Assembly (NCBI RefSeq): GCF_037126465.1
Contig: NC_088209.1
Location: 24,371,146-24,435,145, forward strand
Source of the DNA: Ornithodoros turicata
Taxonomy: Eukaryota > Arthropoda > Arachnida > Ixodida > Argasidae
Length of the DNA stretch: 64,000 nt
Direction of reading: 5' to 3'
Part shown: positions 44,738 to 54,640 of the stretch, one piece after another
Layout: every line of letters starts with the position of its first letter
Numbering within the stretch: the stretch's first letter is position 1
Notes under the pieces: model-generated
What the model was told of the DNA's origin: nothing
What the model saw: only the letters and a program-made list of their open reading frames with translations
Databases searched by the model: none
Made by a program: the position numbers and the translations under genes

Positions 44738-44915
44738 CCCCAACGGAGACTTTCCAGACGAATGTCGGCACAGTTCCTCTTGAAGTCGGCCCAGGACGCC
44801 TACTAACCCCCACACACTCCCTGCTGTCCTCTCTCCATCTGTCCACATTTGTATGCCGCTCATAACCACAGTTGCTTCGCGGCGCTTACACGGAATCAAA
44901 AAAAAGAAGAAAAAA
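44738..44915 (+). repeat. SINE A, copy 5, 5'-truncated
   Basis: GACTTTCCAGACGAATGTCG, GAAGTCGGCCCAGGACGCC, CAGTTGCTTCGCGGCGCTTA and an A-rich end. The tRNA-like head is missing. Confidence 0.85.
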
Positions 44916-45329
44916 AAGATCCACAGAACTGAAAGCCTAACAACATCAAATCGATGAAGCGCCAATGAGTGAGACCACTTAATTTGTGCCTCATTACCAC
45001 AGGGCACAATGGATTGATATGATATGATTAGGGTGATGGGCGAATAATGATTCGAGGTCTGTGTATGACATAATAACACATGTCATCCAAAGTAATTCCC
45101 AGTGGTACAGTGCTGGACAAAAGTTTACGGAACACGCTCTGGCGCATTCGTGGTGGTGGTGGTGGTGATGAAAGGGCTCGCCGTTGTCGGCCTCACAGAG
45201 GTGGGCAACGTCACGACTGACGCAATTTTGGTATGTGCGTCCTGGGCCGACTTCTAATGGAACACACTCCAGCGCATTCCTTCCTCGGAGTGACACGTTA
45301 GCAGCGAATGGGACCGTACGTGCTTACAG
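44916..45329. other. Intron sequence with repeat scraps
   Basis: 45148-45166 is (GTG)n; 45186-45222 is the reverse of the repeat at 13-59; 45230-45262 is a reversed scrap of SINE A (GTGCGTCCTGGGCCGACTTC). No gene. Confidence 0.5.
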
Positions 45330-45800
45330 ATATGGGCCTAGGTAACCCAGTCGCCTGTTTGCAAGTCTGTACGGTAGTATTCGCTGCTGTACGCGTGTAG
45401 ATATTCTCCATCAAGATCTGTCACTAAACACGCGTCCAAGAAATGTTCTGGTGTACGGCGACGCAACGTGCACGAATGCCAACCCGAAGGCAACATTTGA
45501 AGCTACGGCGATCTCTGCCACGTCATCCTGGCTTGTGGACAATATCACCACGAGCGTGCACTGATGGAAGTTTCTATGCAACGTATTGACAAACGGCCGT
45601 TCAACCTCGCGAAGATCCTCGGACCGTGGTCGAACGCTGCCCACCAGATGCAAGGCCTTCTCTTTTCGCGGAGCACTTGCGCTCCACCGATCTGGTGAAT
45701 GATCTCTGAAGGTGCTCCCCCATCATCATCTCATCATCCGTTCATCTCGTACCGCCTCAGCGGCGGTGAATAGCCCACCTCATCATCATCCAATGTATGT
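45330..45800 (+). mobile_element. I-type LINE C-terminal fragment with CAT-rich 3' end
   Basis: GDLCHVILACGQYHHERALM and FNLAKILGPWSNAAHQMQ (about 45505-45645) are followed, after a frameshift, by FAEHLRSTDLVNDL and a stop near 45705. This matches the ILGPWPNQIDHRQ ... RDTGLLSTL end of the LINE at 37525-38335. CATCAT repeats make up the 3' UTR. Heavily decayed. Confidence 0.7.
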
Positions 45801-45931
45801 GTGCGTGCGTGGGGCTACGGAGCCACACCTCTCCACCGTGTTTTGATCACCTAAACTGACATCAGCATTATCACCTTAGCGCCCAGCCTGCTGGCCGGCA
45901 TCAGCTCCATCACATCACAGTCCCCGTGTAT
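45801..45931. other. Spacer
   Basis: Short intron spacer between the LINE end and the SINE; nothing recognised. Confidence 0.3.
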
Positions 45932-46217
45932 GTTAGCGCCGCGAAGCGACTGTGGCTGTGAGCTGCGTACAGATGTGGACGGATGGAGAGAGGACAGCAG
46001 GAAGGAGTGGGGAACAGGGGGTTAGTATGCGTCCTGGGCCGACTTCAGGGAGAATTGTGCCGACATTCGTCTGGAAAGTCTTCGGAAAACCCAGGGAAAA
46101 CCTCAGACAACACAACCGGTGGTAGGATTCGAACCCACCACCTCCGAGTCTTCAGCACGACCTTGGCTACTATACCAACGAGCGGGACGCCTTAACCCGC
46201 TCGGCCATGCCGCTGGT
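45932..46217 (-). repeat. SINE A, copy 6, full length
   Basis: The minus-strand reading starts with GGCATGGCCGAGCGGGTTAA (A box), GGCGTCCCGCTCGTTGG, a long variable arm and GGTGGGTTCGAATCCTACC (B box), a class II (Ser/Leu-type) tRNA head of about 95 nt. The body (CTGAGGTTTTCCCTGGG, AGTCGGCCCAGGACGC) ends in GTCGCTTCGCGGCGCTAACA. The head is followed at 46225-46250 by a GT-rich tract. It ends 60 bp from the TM5 exon, so it lies in the intron just downstream of it. Confidence 0.9.
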
Positions 46218-46276
46218 CCTCATGTATGTATGTGTGTGTGTGTGTGTGTGGAGCCACTTTGTCGTGCATGACGTAC

Positions 46277-46432
46277 CTTCATTTTAGCCGAAAGTTGTTG
46301 CTGGTCACGGTGAACGTCTGCGTTGCCAGGCGACGTATGACGCCACATCTTCCAGCCGATGGAAGTGTACGTGAATGTGAGCACCACCATTGGCGTCATG
46401 AATGTCACCGTAAAAACCACGGCTGTGTAGAC
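46277..46432 (-). CDS. Receptor A exon: TM5 and third intracellular loop
   Basis: A 52-codon exon, phase 0 at both ends. The acceptor is a T-rich TTTTTTAG and the donor GTACGT follows AAAATGAAG. It encodes VYTAVVFTVTFMTPMVVLTF, a TM5 with the conserved Pro, then TYTSIGWKMW and the third intracellular loop (RHTSPGNADVHRDQQQLSAK, MK). The loop joins VVKML of the next exon. The PGNAD..RD stretch is distinctive and should help to place the receptor among arthropod peptide receptors. I recall similar loops in NPY/RYamide-like receptors but cannot verify this. Confidence 0.93.
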
Positions 46433-47610
46433 CTAAAAAAGTAGTGACGGAGAAGAATAAGCAAAGACTAAATTGAAGTACGTTGTAAAAACGACGATAA
46501 GCAAAAGTGTCACGTGTCATTCACTCATGAGTGACACATGCTAAAGACTTTTCTGTGGATATCACCTATACCACCTACAAGAAATGGAGCTGCAGGCGAC
46601 ATATGAAGTCACCACATAGCTCCAGCAAACATCCAGTCAAAAGACGAAGATAAAACCTGAGGCACGGAAAAGAAAAAAAGTCTCGGGTTTTATCATCGTT
46701 TTTACAATGTACCAGCTCGCCTGCACCCTTGCACTTGAACCATTGAAGTACGTGCCTACGGAAAATGAAAGACAAAATTGTTGGACACTCGAAGGAACAA
46801 TGGAAGCGACGTTTAGCGTTGGTCAAATCCAAGCGCCATTCATCAAGCTACCTTTCTTTTCTCTCTCTTCCTCATGCTGTGTGACTATATGTACATGGTT
46901 GTCTTGTGAATAGCAAACTTTTGCTGGTTTGAGTCATGTGTTGTGTGTCGTCCCTCTGCGTCCCCAGTCTCAGGCTTCTACATTAGGGAGTTCATCCACC
47001 AGCTAGCCTGCATGTACGCCATTTTGTTAGATATAAATCCACCTTTTCTCACACTTTTATAGATTACATATTTACACCTTACGCGTAAATCTACTCCAAT
47101 TACCATCGTAATCATCTATTCGTCGCTGTTGTTGTTGAGCATTATGACTTTCTGACTAGTCCCAGACCATCCTCGGTTAATGATGATAAGATGAAAGGAT
47201 AGACTCCGCCGTCCTCTGCGGTGCATAATTTGGCTTCAGACCGCCTCTAGTGTAAGCCCTTCATTTAAAAACTGCCGATAAAACGAGGTCGGTTGATTCC
47301 GAATTACGCAGAATTAGGTTCCGTAAAATGGAATTTCCTGCAAGCGATGTTTCGAGACTTTCTAATAGTATATTGTCTCAAACAAATTACTGTAGTGGAG
47401 GTCTTAGCGACCTTGCGAGTTTGGCAAACTTCGTAACGAGTTAGGATTCCAAATCACCGACACTGCGATGAACTACAAAAGAACTGTGGCTGTATAACGA
47501 CTCCTCTGGTAATGATCCGTGACGTCTAGAACGGCGTTCCACGTTTTGGACTTATTTGATGGAGGAAACAAAATCTTACTTTCGCCTTTTTGGTGTTTTT
47601 ATTGTGTCAA
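46433..47610. other. Intron with two dispersed-repeat pieces
   Basis: 46684-46745 (GTCTCGGGTTTTATCATCG, ATGTACCAGCTCGCCTGCAC) and 46935-47012 (GTGTCGTCCCTCTGCGTCCC, CACCAGCTAGCCTGCATG) belong to the family at 14970-15260 and 51595-51720. No gene. Confidence 0.45.
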
Positions 47611-47925
47611 GTCTACTGTAAAAAAAGAGGAGCAAAACCGGGTGTAACTACACCTTCTTGTCCCCTAGATTACAATTGCTCCCCATTTAAAATCCCCCGG
47701 TCGTCTGACCCGAGATTTGCTCCAAAACAACAACAACAAATAAATCGTGACTATGACCTGGGGTGATTCGCCACTGGAGAGCAGTGTGTGGAGTGCTCCA
47801 CAGCACTGCAAATAATGCTTAAACTTCGCGTAAACTTTGATGGACTTAATCCCAAAAGGGAGTAATGATTCTGACAATGCATCTTCTCAACAAAAGGACT
47901 AAGATCACTCCTTTTACGTCTTCCC
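47611..47925. repeat. MITE D-like remnant enclosing repeat P copy 3
   Basis: The left end resembles MITE D (ACTGTAAAAAAAGAGGAGC, TTGTCCCCTAGATTACAATT, GCTCCCCATTT) and the right end reads GGACTAAGATCACTCCTTTT. Repeat P copy 3 occupies 47725-47800. The interior otherwise differs from MITE D, so this is a diverged or chimeric copy. Confidence 0.45.
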
Positions 47926-49610
47926 CATCGTTCATGTGACGTTTAGGCATTACGGTTTGGTGTGGACTTAAATGAATACAGCTAATTTGATTCTGAATTG
48001 TTAATTAATAGTCGATTTGGCTAGTAAGATAAAATAATGAAACTAAACTGAAAGCCACCAATGTAAATTTTGTGACCAAAACCTCGCGGATCTGTCAACG
48101 GAGAAGAGTCCCCTAAACCTTTTTTTTCTTATATAGTGTGTTCTTCCAGAATTATTCAGATGTCATTCCACGAATAACGATGCTGCAATAGCGCCCGACC
48201 ACTCCGTTCTTTCTTTTTTTTTTTTGAAAAAATGCGATTGATATGGATGAGAATATTGTACTTCTTTCGCAATGTCCCCAATTTAAAAATGGGAAAGTCT
48301 TAAGGTTTCAAAATTGAACGACACGTGCAGTGTTCCTCAGTTCAGTTCGCGCAGAGTGTTTTGAAATATAATCGTAAACGATGTGTGAAATAGGACTTCC
48401 TCATACTCTGCCTTTGGATTGGATTATATTGGAAATGAAAGAAAAATATGGAGAAAAATACTCTGCCTTTAGTGGCGGAAAGGCGATACGATGAGGCACG
48501 AGTATCAGTTTGGGTTGATGGGCTAATGATTGAATGGGTGGATGCTTAAGGGTAAGGAAGACAAAGAAAAAAGTGATAACATATGTTGCACATCGCAGGG
48601 AAACGTAAAAACAGAAAGAGAAACAAAATGCACGGTACACAAGGTTAGTTCGGTGATGCGGCTGTGTATTCAGAATTGACGGAAAAAGCAGCTCGCCTTT
48701 ATCGGAAATTCAGTAACATGTGGATAAAACGCCGATAAGGAAAAGTAAAAAGAACAAGAAAAAAAAACACAGTAGGGATTGGAAATACAATATAGGCAGC
48801 GCTGAGAATGGCACTCCACCGTCAATTAAAGAACCTGTTTTTGTTTTGTTTTGTTTTTTTCCTGATGTCGCTTTCGTATGTGAAGTAAAGAGGTTGAAAG
48901 TTTGCGGCTGTCCTTGTGTTTGTTCATCATCTTGTATCGTCGTCCACAACGCAACAACAACAACCGCAACAACGCAAGCATGTACAGCTCCCGTCAACCT
49001 TAATAACAACACTGAAAAAAAGAAAACGGTCTCGTTCCCGAGCGCGATTACACCAACCCTTGGGGTCACGAGGAAATCTTAATTGAGCAAAATTATTCTA
49101 TTAGTTTAACGCAAGGATTTTATTCACTTAACATTCCCCATTTTCCGGTGTTATTACTAAGGTTGACGGTAGTCGTACCAATCTTCCCAAATCGTTTAAA
49201 GACAGAGCATACACTTTCCTGATTGCCGGCTAACTGCGATGCCATTGCACTATACGCCAAGATTGCACTCTCGTCAACATACGGAGGCCTCCATGTTAGC
49301 GTTCCGTCTTCATCTAACGTAGATTTAGATGAGAAAATAGCGAAGAAAGTGAAGGTATATGTACTTCGCTGCGTCTTCCCCTAATGCCGTAATGACCACT
49401 GATTTCGAGCCTCGGATTCGAAATTTTAGGAATAATGTACACTGTTCTAACGCTGTTGAGCCTCGTCGGGTGAAAATAAGCAGGTGTCCAGCGATTAAAT
49501 GGTGATTCCTAGGGACTCGTGAACTGCATGTGACGTTGTTCTAGTGTCCCTTTCTTCCTTTCTTTCCTTCTTTTTCGTTTCCGTTTATTTTCTTTGCCCT
49601 TTTTTTTTTT
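47926..49610. other. Intron sequence; no gene
   Basis: 48416-48456 repeats the 29283-29325 segment. The overlapping ORFs at 48710-49082 on both strands are low complexity (Thr/Val or Lys/Thr-rich) and are rejected as genes. Confidence 0.4.
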
Positions 49611-49695
49611 TCGGAATAGCAAGTCGGCGCTTTGCCTGACTAAACTTTCTTTTCTTTTTTCTTTCTTAATAAACATATACCCCCACGCCCCACCC
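49611..49695 (+). mobile_element. LINE 3'-terminal module near a receptor splice site
   Basis: TCGGAATAGCAAGTCGGCGC, TGCCTGACTAAACTTTC, TTAATAAACATATACCCCC and an imperfect C run. It lies 88 bp from the donor of the TM4 exon. No coding part. Confidence 0.7.
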
Positions 49696-49782
49696 CCACT
49701 CCAGAGACCTTCAGAGCCGTGCTGTGCTAAACCCGGGCAACGAAACACCTCCAACTAACCAATCGACCAGAGGAGCGAGTAC

Positions 49783-49975
49783 CTTTCCGGAATTCTCTTC
49801 CCAGTTTTCGTTGCAGTCGTAGTATGTTCGGCCAGCCCAGACGAATTCGGTAGCCCGACCGTGGACGAACTGTACACTGGAGAGTAGTGCTCCAACCACC
49901 CAGATGCCCAGAATGATGTGGGGGCCCCTCTTTCTCGTCCAGCGAAAGCTCAGCGGATGCATAATGGCGTAGTAC
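49783..49975 (-). CDS. Receptor A exon: TM4 and second extracellular loop
   Basis: A 193-bp exon: one base completing a split Arg codon, then 64 codons. The acceptor is TTCCTTGTTGCAG and the donor GTACTC follows NSGK. It opens with (R)YYAIMHPLSFRWTRKRG: the RY of the DRY motif, the HPL of the second intracellular loop and a basic stretch. TM4 is IILGIWVVGALLSSVQF, and the second extracellular loop carries the disulphide Cys in YYDCNENW. The phase is exactly that of the exon at 1184-1650, yet that exon is 48 kb downstream on this strand. No TM1-3 exon is found between here and the right edge of the window, so receptor A is 5'-incomplete. Confidence 0.94.
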
Positions 49976-50367
49976 CTGCAACAAGGAAAATATTAGGCAA
50001 CGTTTGGATGATAGCTATTCAGATAAAACAGCTGCTCTACTGTAATGGTGCAAGATACGGAAGGTAAAACAGCGTACCCAGCATGTTGAAGGTGAAACCC
50101 TGAAGGTCATGCGTTCGAAGAAATTGCTCTTTATTTTGATGACGACGAAAAAAAAAAAAAACCTTTACTTTGATGATGGTTAGGGTGTCTCGTCGCCATA
50201 CGTGATACCCCACCCAGCTGCTCTCGGTAATTTGATGAAAACATGAAGATAGGCATCGTGTGATGCCTCGTAAAACCTGTAATTCGAAACAGCAAGAACA
50301 TTTCCAGTCATGCTGTGCAGCTTAGCTAACTAGAACCTAACTTAACCAAACCATTTAACCACTTAAA
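49976..50367. other. Intron sequence; no feature
   Basis: The region upstream of the TM4 exon acceptor. No TM1-3 exon or other gene is seen. Confidence 0.4.
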
Positions 50368-51089
50368 GCTGGTTCACACTGTCACGTTTACGCTTGCGTC
50401 TACGGGTTACGGGCTCTTACGGTGGGGGTTGCCATGACGACGAAGAGACGGCGCCCGCAAGATCGTTTCCGCAAGGAGTTGAAGCAACTTTTCTCCCGCA
50501 AGCTCCGTAACCGTAAGCGCACTGGCCAATAGGATGGCAGAAAAGTTCGGATGCCGCGCAAGCGTTTTGTCTCGCGCGTCTCCTTGCAAAGATGGCGGAA
50601 ACATTGGACGTCTTAGAAGCTCGTATTATGCTAGTTGAGAAGTTTCCCTGGCTATACAATAGCAAAAGAAGCGACTACAGGGATGCCACGAAAAAAGAAA
50701 ACTCATGGATGACAATTAGCATAGCAGTGGGTCTGTCAGGTGATATCTTTACTCCATGAATCTGTCCGAAGTAGCAAGTTGTACGTTGCACTGTCGACGA
50801 TGGCGTTAAGTTAAGAACATTAACAGCTAAGAACGTCGTCAAGGAATGTCTGATTGTCTTCCAAAGCAGCTGGCACCGGGGTACTCGACGCTGGACGCCA
50901 TGCTACTCTGTGGCTCTATTTCACTTTTCTTCCGAAGGATGGCGCTCTAGGAGGCCGCTCCTCATTGAAGGAACGGAGCGCCGAAACGTAGTAATGTGAA
51001 CGATGGAGGAACGTAGCCGGCAACGGGATGGGTACTATGTAAGCGCAACCCGTAGCCCGTAAGCGCGAACGTGGCAGTATGAACCAGCC
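50368..51089. mobile_element. TTCACAC-type element I (722 bp) carrying a MADF exon
   Basis: The inverted ends are GCTGGTTCACACTGTCACGT and, in reverse, GGCTGGTTCATACTGCCACG. The subterminal words (ACGCTTGCG, CCCGTAAGCGC) also mirror each other. The flanks TTAA and TTGA could be a 4-bp duplication with one change. On the plus strand it encodes the start of a MADF-domain protein. PIF/Harbinger transposons often carry a second gene of this MADF/Myb type, so I infer a non-autonomous Harbinger-like element. No DDE transposase is present. Confidence 0.75.
50592..50759 (+). CDS. MADF-domain ORF (55 codons or first exon)
   Basis: A short frame in the middle of element I. After the start MAETLDVLEARIMLV it reads VEKFPWLYNSKRSDYRD, then ATKKENSWMTISIAVG. 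This is the first half to two thirds of a MADF domain (L(I)..VE..P.LY......YRD...K...W..IA..), a DNA-binding fold of the Myb/SANT type. The frame stops after DIFTP, but the bases TCAG followed by GTGATATC at about 50737-50746 could be a splice donor exactly where MADF would continue. The ATG lies in AAGATGG and a CCAAT motif is upstream (near 50524), so it may be an expressed first exon. It might bind the element's own ends, or be a captured host exon. Shorter than a full domain. Confidence 0.55.
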   Translation: MAETLDVLEARIMLVEKFPWLYNSKRSDYRDATKKENSWMTISIAVGLSGDIFTP

Positions 51090-51594
51090 TTGAGCCAGGT
51101 ATTTAGCCGTGTTGAACCTAAGAAGGGCACGTTTAATCCATGACCTACGCATGTGCCGGGGCTGCAATGGCTAGATGCATCATCATTGTGCGTTGCGAGC
51201 AGTAGTGCGCCGACGCCGAAACTATGGGAGCCTAATGCCGCTACCTGATAGCTTTACAGTATAACTTCTCCGGCAGAGTAACACTGTTAGGGTTTACGCA
51301 CTTAATTTCGTATCGTTCTTGGTTTGAACGCGAGAATAGTTTGTTGGTCAGATTTTTTGCATGCGTTTTTGTTCCGAGTGGTCCTGTAAAGCGTGCTTTG
51401 CCTGCACGAAACATATGCTTGTAACGAAGCCTGCTCTAAATTTCTCCCTGTTTTGTTTCTTCCTTTCTTTTCTTTTCTTTTTTTTTTTTGTTCGTTCAGC
51501 TGGTGTTTGTGGTGGTGATGCGTGCTATCGGGGAGACCGAACGAATTGTCTGGTGGCTCTCTTCCAAATCTGACGGACTCCTACGCATCACTGT

Positions 51595-51720
51595 GTGAAA
51601 AAATTTGGAACCCGAGAAAGGGACAGAGGAGGGACGACACGACACGTCCCTCCTCTGTCCCTTTCTCAGGACTCAAATTTTTTCACCTTGTACCAGCTGG
51701 CCTGCACCCTTGCCCTTTTG
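51595..51720. repeat. Hairpin with 42-bp arms, plus repeat continuation
   Basis: Arms at 51595-51636 and 51645-51686 (GAGAAAGGGACAGAGGAGGG and its complement, flanked by GTGAAAAAATTTG) pair but for about four positions, around an 8-base loop. The right arm continues into GTACCAGCTGGCCTGCACCC, a dispersed repeat also seen at 46717-46737. So the structure is a repeat end followed immediately by its own inverted copy. Confidence 0.75.
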
Positions 51721-54191
51721 CCATCACTGTGTCACTAGAAACGATCTACAGTGGCAGAGCCTCAGAGGTATAGCTTGATCAAACGCAACACACGTAGCAG
51801 GCGGGTGGTGTCGGCCCACGTTTCAGTAACATGCACCCAATCCCTCGTGGTTCCTTCTTTTTCTTTTTTTTAATAACGGGATATGGGAATAACAGGTTAG
51901 TATATGCATCTTTAGCAGGCCCCTATAGTGCGAGATTTGCATCCAGCCTAGCATGAGCCGTTGTCTCTCGTAATTGCTTACGTAATGATCGTACGTGATC
52001 ACACAGCGGACGTGTAAACTATTCTAAAGGGATTGAGGGCAGGCCTAGCTATGAATTCCTTCATCGTGCGCAGTTACTCTGTTGTAATTGTGCGTGACGC
52101 GCGGGCTACCAGTGGAAGACACCCTAAGTAACCGCACTGAAATTGTGTTCGGATGAGGCGTAGTTTATCATTCGCTTTGTCTCTCTTTTGTTCTGCGTCG
52201 GCTTGGATTGTCGTTTCAACAAAAAATAACAACAAAACGAGAGAAACGTTAGAAAGTAGCAGCGTAAGAGCGTAAGAGCAGCGTAAAAGAGAAAGTAGCA
52301 GCGTAAAGTGAACGAACCGAAGTTCGACTACCTTACGTCCCGCGTGCAACAAGCAGAGTAGCCTGAAAACATTTATCGATTCCCCCCCCCCCCCACACAC
52401 ACACACTCTTTGACGGCGGTGCAACGCAACTTCTTGGCATTCTCTCTAAGAACTTGGTACTGGTATTGAGCCACTCCATCAGGCCAAAGTTTTGTTTCTG
52501 TTACGAGGTCGTCTCCGGTGCGCGAGATAGTTTAAAAAAATAAACGAATACGACGAAGCAATACCCTTGATGGAAGACTTTGTTCGATCCATGTTGTTCC
52601 CACGTGTGTTAGGGCACCTTTGTCTAAGCTTAAGTTTACTTCGTTTTTCTTCATCTCTACATTTTACGAGACCCGCAGCCCAAATTTCCCCAGGTTACCT
52701 CGCCGTCGTTAACAGCCACGTATCGATTACAATGGCAGGAGAGTGACTGTGAGTGAAGGTGGTGCGCCAGGGAATCGTGGGAGACTATGTGGGAGACAGC
52801 GCAAAACAAAGCGAGGGAATGTAACAAGAGGCTGCCCCAGTTCAGTACGATTTCCTCTTGCGACCATCGGAGCGTGGAATCTCATCTTTGCTGTAACCAT
52901 GGAGGAGGACCGTTTCTTTTGTCCTTTCACGTTAATGAAAGGGAAGGACAGACATTGAGCGGAAGAAGGAGTACCTTCCTTTTTGGGAAAGGCATTCTCA
53001 TAAAAGGTTGTTCCCTTCAGTAGTGTTGTTTTTCAGTCAATTCCTGATAGTGCACGGAGATGTTTTCGTTAGCGACAGTACTCTTAATCCACCCTCGTCC
53101 TCGGCCTGGGTGCCTCCTCTTGAGCATCTATACCCCTGCAGGTGAACTGCGCCCACAAATCTAACGACTTCTGTGGTTGGCTCAGGCAGGCGCATGACGC
53201 CTCCGAGTTATAACGTAGTGCGCGCGCCCACCTCCTTCAAACTGTTTTCTTTTATACTGATCATGTTACGAAGACACACATAGGAGACGACGCACAAAAA
53301 GAGAGACATAAAAAGAAAGGAAAGAAAAAGATAAATAGCAGTCTCATGGAGCATCTCGAGTGGAAGATCGGGTACTCTGCGCAGCTCCCCAGTTTCTCTC
53401 TCTCCTATTGCAGTGGAGTGGCACCGTTCGTCTCTTGCCGAACTAAGGGGGTAACATCACGTGGTTGAGGCGCACGAAGTTTCCTCTCTGGACCGATGTC
53501 AGTCAACGAATACCCCCTTATTGCTGCCTTGTGAGTGGATAGACATAGCACAAACTGAAACTGCAGGAAGCCTTTGTGCTGCAGTATCGAAGGGACACAA
53601 ACGCAAAATCTGTGTGAGGTCCGGCAGAGTTCCGATGTACATGCTACTGCTTTTTCGTCTCCCCCTCGCCCTACTCTCTCAATCTGATGGCTGGCTGTTC
53701 CTCAACTGATGGTGCACCCGAACTTTGTGCTGCCGACAAAAGCGTTGCTATCGCGCTTCTTTCTATTTTCCATGTTATTTTTAGTCCGTCCAACTCCAAT
53801 GCTATTTCTTCGTTGTCTCGATCTACTTTGTAGATCCCACATCTTACATCATCATCATCATCATCCATTCATCTATGTTGTTGTTGTTGTTGTTGTAGAT
53901 TGGAAGGTCTAGGAACAATAACGAAAGTAAGGTTTACTTTCGATTCATTGCGTTGCACAGCGTGGGTACAGTACGGCGGGGAGAACACAGTGGAGAGGGA
54001 GACATAAAGCGGTGGCGCCTAAAACGAAACATCTTCGCAGGACGCATGAAGATTTTCTATTTTTCAGTCTGTCATAGTGCACCGTATAAGCTCCTTGCGG
54101 TTTCCATTTTTGCGTGTTAGAAGACCTCAGGGCTCTACTTTACAATTTCCTAATTTAAGCCACCGACCCACTGGTATTAACTAACGAAATT
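51721..54191. other. No gene; simple repeats only
   Basis: It contains a (C)12(AC)n tract at 52382-52406, a (CAT)n tract at 53849-53867 and a (TTG)n tract at 53876-53896. ORFs at 52074-52424, 52743-53023, 53461-53709 and 53671-53912 have no known motifs. Confidence 0.4.
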
Positions 54192-54640
54192 ATTTTTTTA
54201 TTCCGTGTGGGCGCAGCGAAGCAACTGTGGCTGTGAGCGACGTGTAATCGTGGAGAGGGTAGCAGGGAGGAGGGAGAGACACTGGTGTCAGTATGCGTCC
54301 TGGGCTGACTTCAGAGGACCTGTTCCGACATTCGGTGTCGGAAGTATGCCGATGCCGGAAGACCCAGAGAAAACCCCAGACAGCACAGCCAGTGGAAGGA
54401 TTCGAACCCACCACCTCCCAGTCATCAGCACGACCTTGGCCACCACCAACCCTAACAATACCGGATATCCTCTGGACGCACGAATAATGTCCCAACGGAT
54501 TCGCACGTCCGAGGGATATCTGAGTGATATCCATCGGACTTACGAGTCCGTTAGCACGTTATTCATACATCCAGAGGATATACGGTGTTGTTGGGGAACG
54601 AGATCAGGCTATTACCCCCTCGGCCATGCCGCTCGTCGCC
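54192..54640 (-). repeat. SINE A, copy 7, split by a fold-back element
   Basis: The body and B-box half of the head lie at 54192-54446 (CGCAGCGAAGCAACTGTGG to ACGACCTTGGCCACCACC on the plus strand). The first part of the head (AGCGGCATGGCCGAGGGGG in reverse) lies at 54605-54638. Between them sits the 147-bp fold-back at 54450-54596. Confidence 0.8.
54450..54596. mobile_element. 147-bp fold-back inserted in the SINE head
   Basis: Two 71-base arms (54450-54520 and 54526-54596) are inverted copies with about 80% identity around TGAGT. The ends are CCCTAACAATACCGGATATC and, in reverse, CCCCAACAACACCGTATATC. It is almost all arm, with no coding capacity. Confidence 0.8.

Noticed and set aside
26200..46217. 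Spaced direct repeats resembling a CRISPR or other array
   Set aside because: The repeats are dispersed SINE A copies of about 250 bp in both orientations, kilobases apart, in a eukaryotic genome.
48710..49082. Two overlapping 120-codon ORFs on opposite strands
   Set aside because: Low-complexity translations over T- and CAA-rich sequence; no motif on either strand.
50407..50665. Minus-strand ORFs of 65 and 82 codons in element I
   Set aside because: They are antisense to the MADF frame and the subterminal repeats; no motif.
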